Assembly: GCA_016125405.1 (NCBI GenBank)
Contig: WGLW01000015.1
Coordinates: forward strand, 1-62,813
Direction: 5' to 3'
Source: Alphaproteobacteria bacterium
GTDB lineage: Bacteria > Pseudomonadota > Alphaproteobacteria > Caulobacterales > Hyphomonadaceae
Length of the DNA: 62,813 nt
Shown one piece after another: positions 62,656 through 62,813 of the stretch; position 1 is the first letter of the stretch, and each line of letters begins with the position of its first letter. The position numbers and the translations under genes are program-made. Below the pieces are notes generated by a model, which did not search any database, was not told the DNA's origin, and was given only the letters and a program-made list of their open reading frames with translations.

Positions 62656-62813
62656 CCGGGAGAGCGGCTTATTGCCAGCGTAACCGCAGGCGCGTTGCAG
62701 CCGCCTCGCCCTGAATCTGATCCGCCGGCCGTTCCGGCGCCGGCGGCTGTCCTCCACACTGACGTCCTCAGCAAACCCGGGGCGTTGGCGCGCCCCGCCC
62801 GACAGCGAAGGAG
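62656..62813 (+). other. structured leader of a gene beyond the window
   Basis: GC-rich inverted repeats (CCGGCC...GGCGCCGGCGG) and CGGGGCGTTGGCGCGCCCCG precede AGCGAAGGAG at the very end, which looks like the ribosome binding site of a gene starting just outside. Confidence 0.4.

Overview
The window reads as chromosomal DNA of a high-GC alphaproteobacterium, most like the Caulobacterales/Hyphomonadales. Support comes from the mnmE-mnmG-rsmG-parA-parB block with five ParB-binding (parS) sites, the DUF3576-leuS-lptE-holA operon, an NtrZ-like protein, and the lolA/xth genes beside ftsK. No rRNA or CRISPR array was seen; one tRNA (Gly-GCC) is present.

Layout. Positions 1-670 hold a GC-rich leader and a small unknown gene. 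From 678 to about 37.6 kb is conserved chromosome: tRNA wobble modification and chromosome partitioning (2.2-8.1 kb), leuS/lptE/holA (8.1-12.9 kb), a porin and NtrZ-like protein, thiE-like and PLP-homeostasis genes, an L,D-transpeptidase, an OmpR-type regulator, xth, lolA, ftsK, amtB, a UbiH-type hydroxylase, a DUF971/Trm112/LON-domain operon, a lipid-modification cluster (DUF1295, CFA-like methyltransferase, DUF2177), a split TPP enzyme, a CnoX-like thioredoxin and a ProX-type editing protein. A candidate small RNA lies between ftsK and amtB.

From the tRNA-Gly gene at 37.5 kb to the window end is a mosaic accessory region. The 3' part of the tRNA and the roughly 170 bp after it are repeated exactly 3015 bp downstream. 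The unit between encodes a helix-turn-helix protein and a Fic protein but no integrase. Next comes a two-gene operon of a 185-residue protein and a 1334-residue P-loop NTPase with a C-terminal PD-(D/E)XK-like nuclease motif, a good candidate for an undescribed anti-phage system. An XRE/ImmA-type protein with an unknown partner and a broken TrbI/VirB10-like fragment follow.

At 48.4-55.3 kb lies a 6.8 kb element bounded by inverted repeats of about 107 bp. It has three overlapping tyrosine recombinase genes (a recombinase-in-trio, or RIT, arrangement) and carries a mercury-resistance operon (merR-merT-merP-merF-merA plus a small membrane protein) as cargo.

Beyond it are an ArdC-like remnant, two related small helical proteins divergent from a small HTH protein, an Orc/Cdc6-like AAA ATPase divergent from a frameshifted AlkB gene across three copies of a 25-bp palindrome, and a complete IS66-type insertion sequence.
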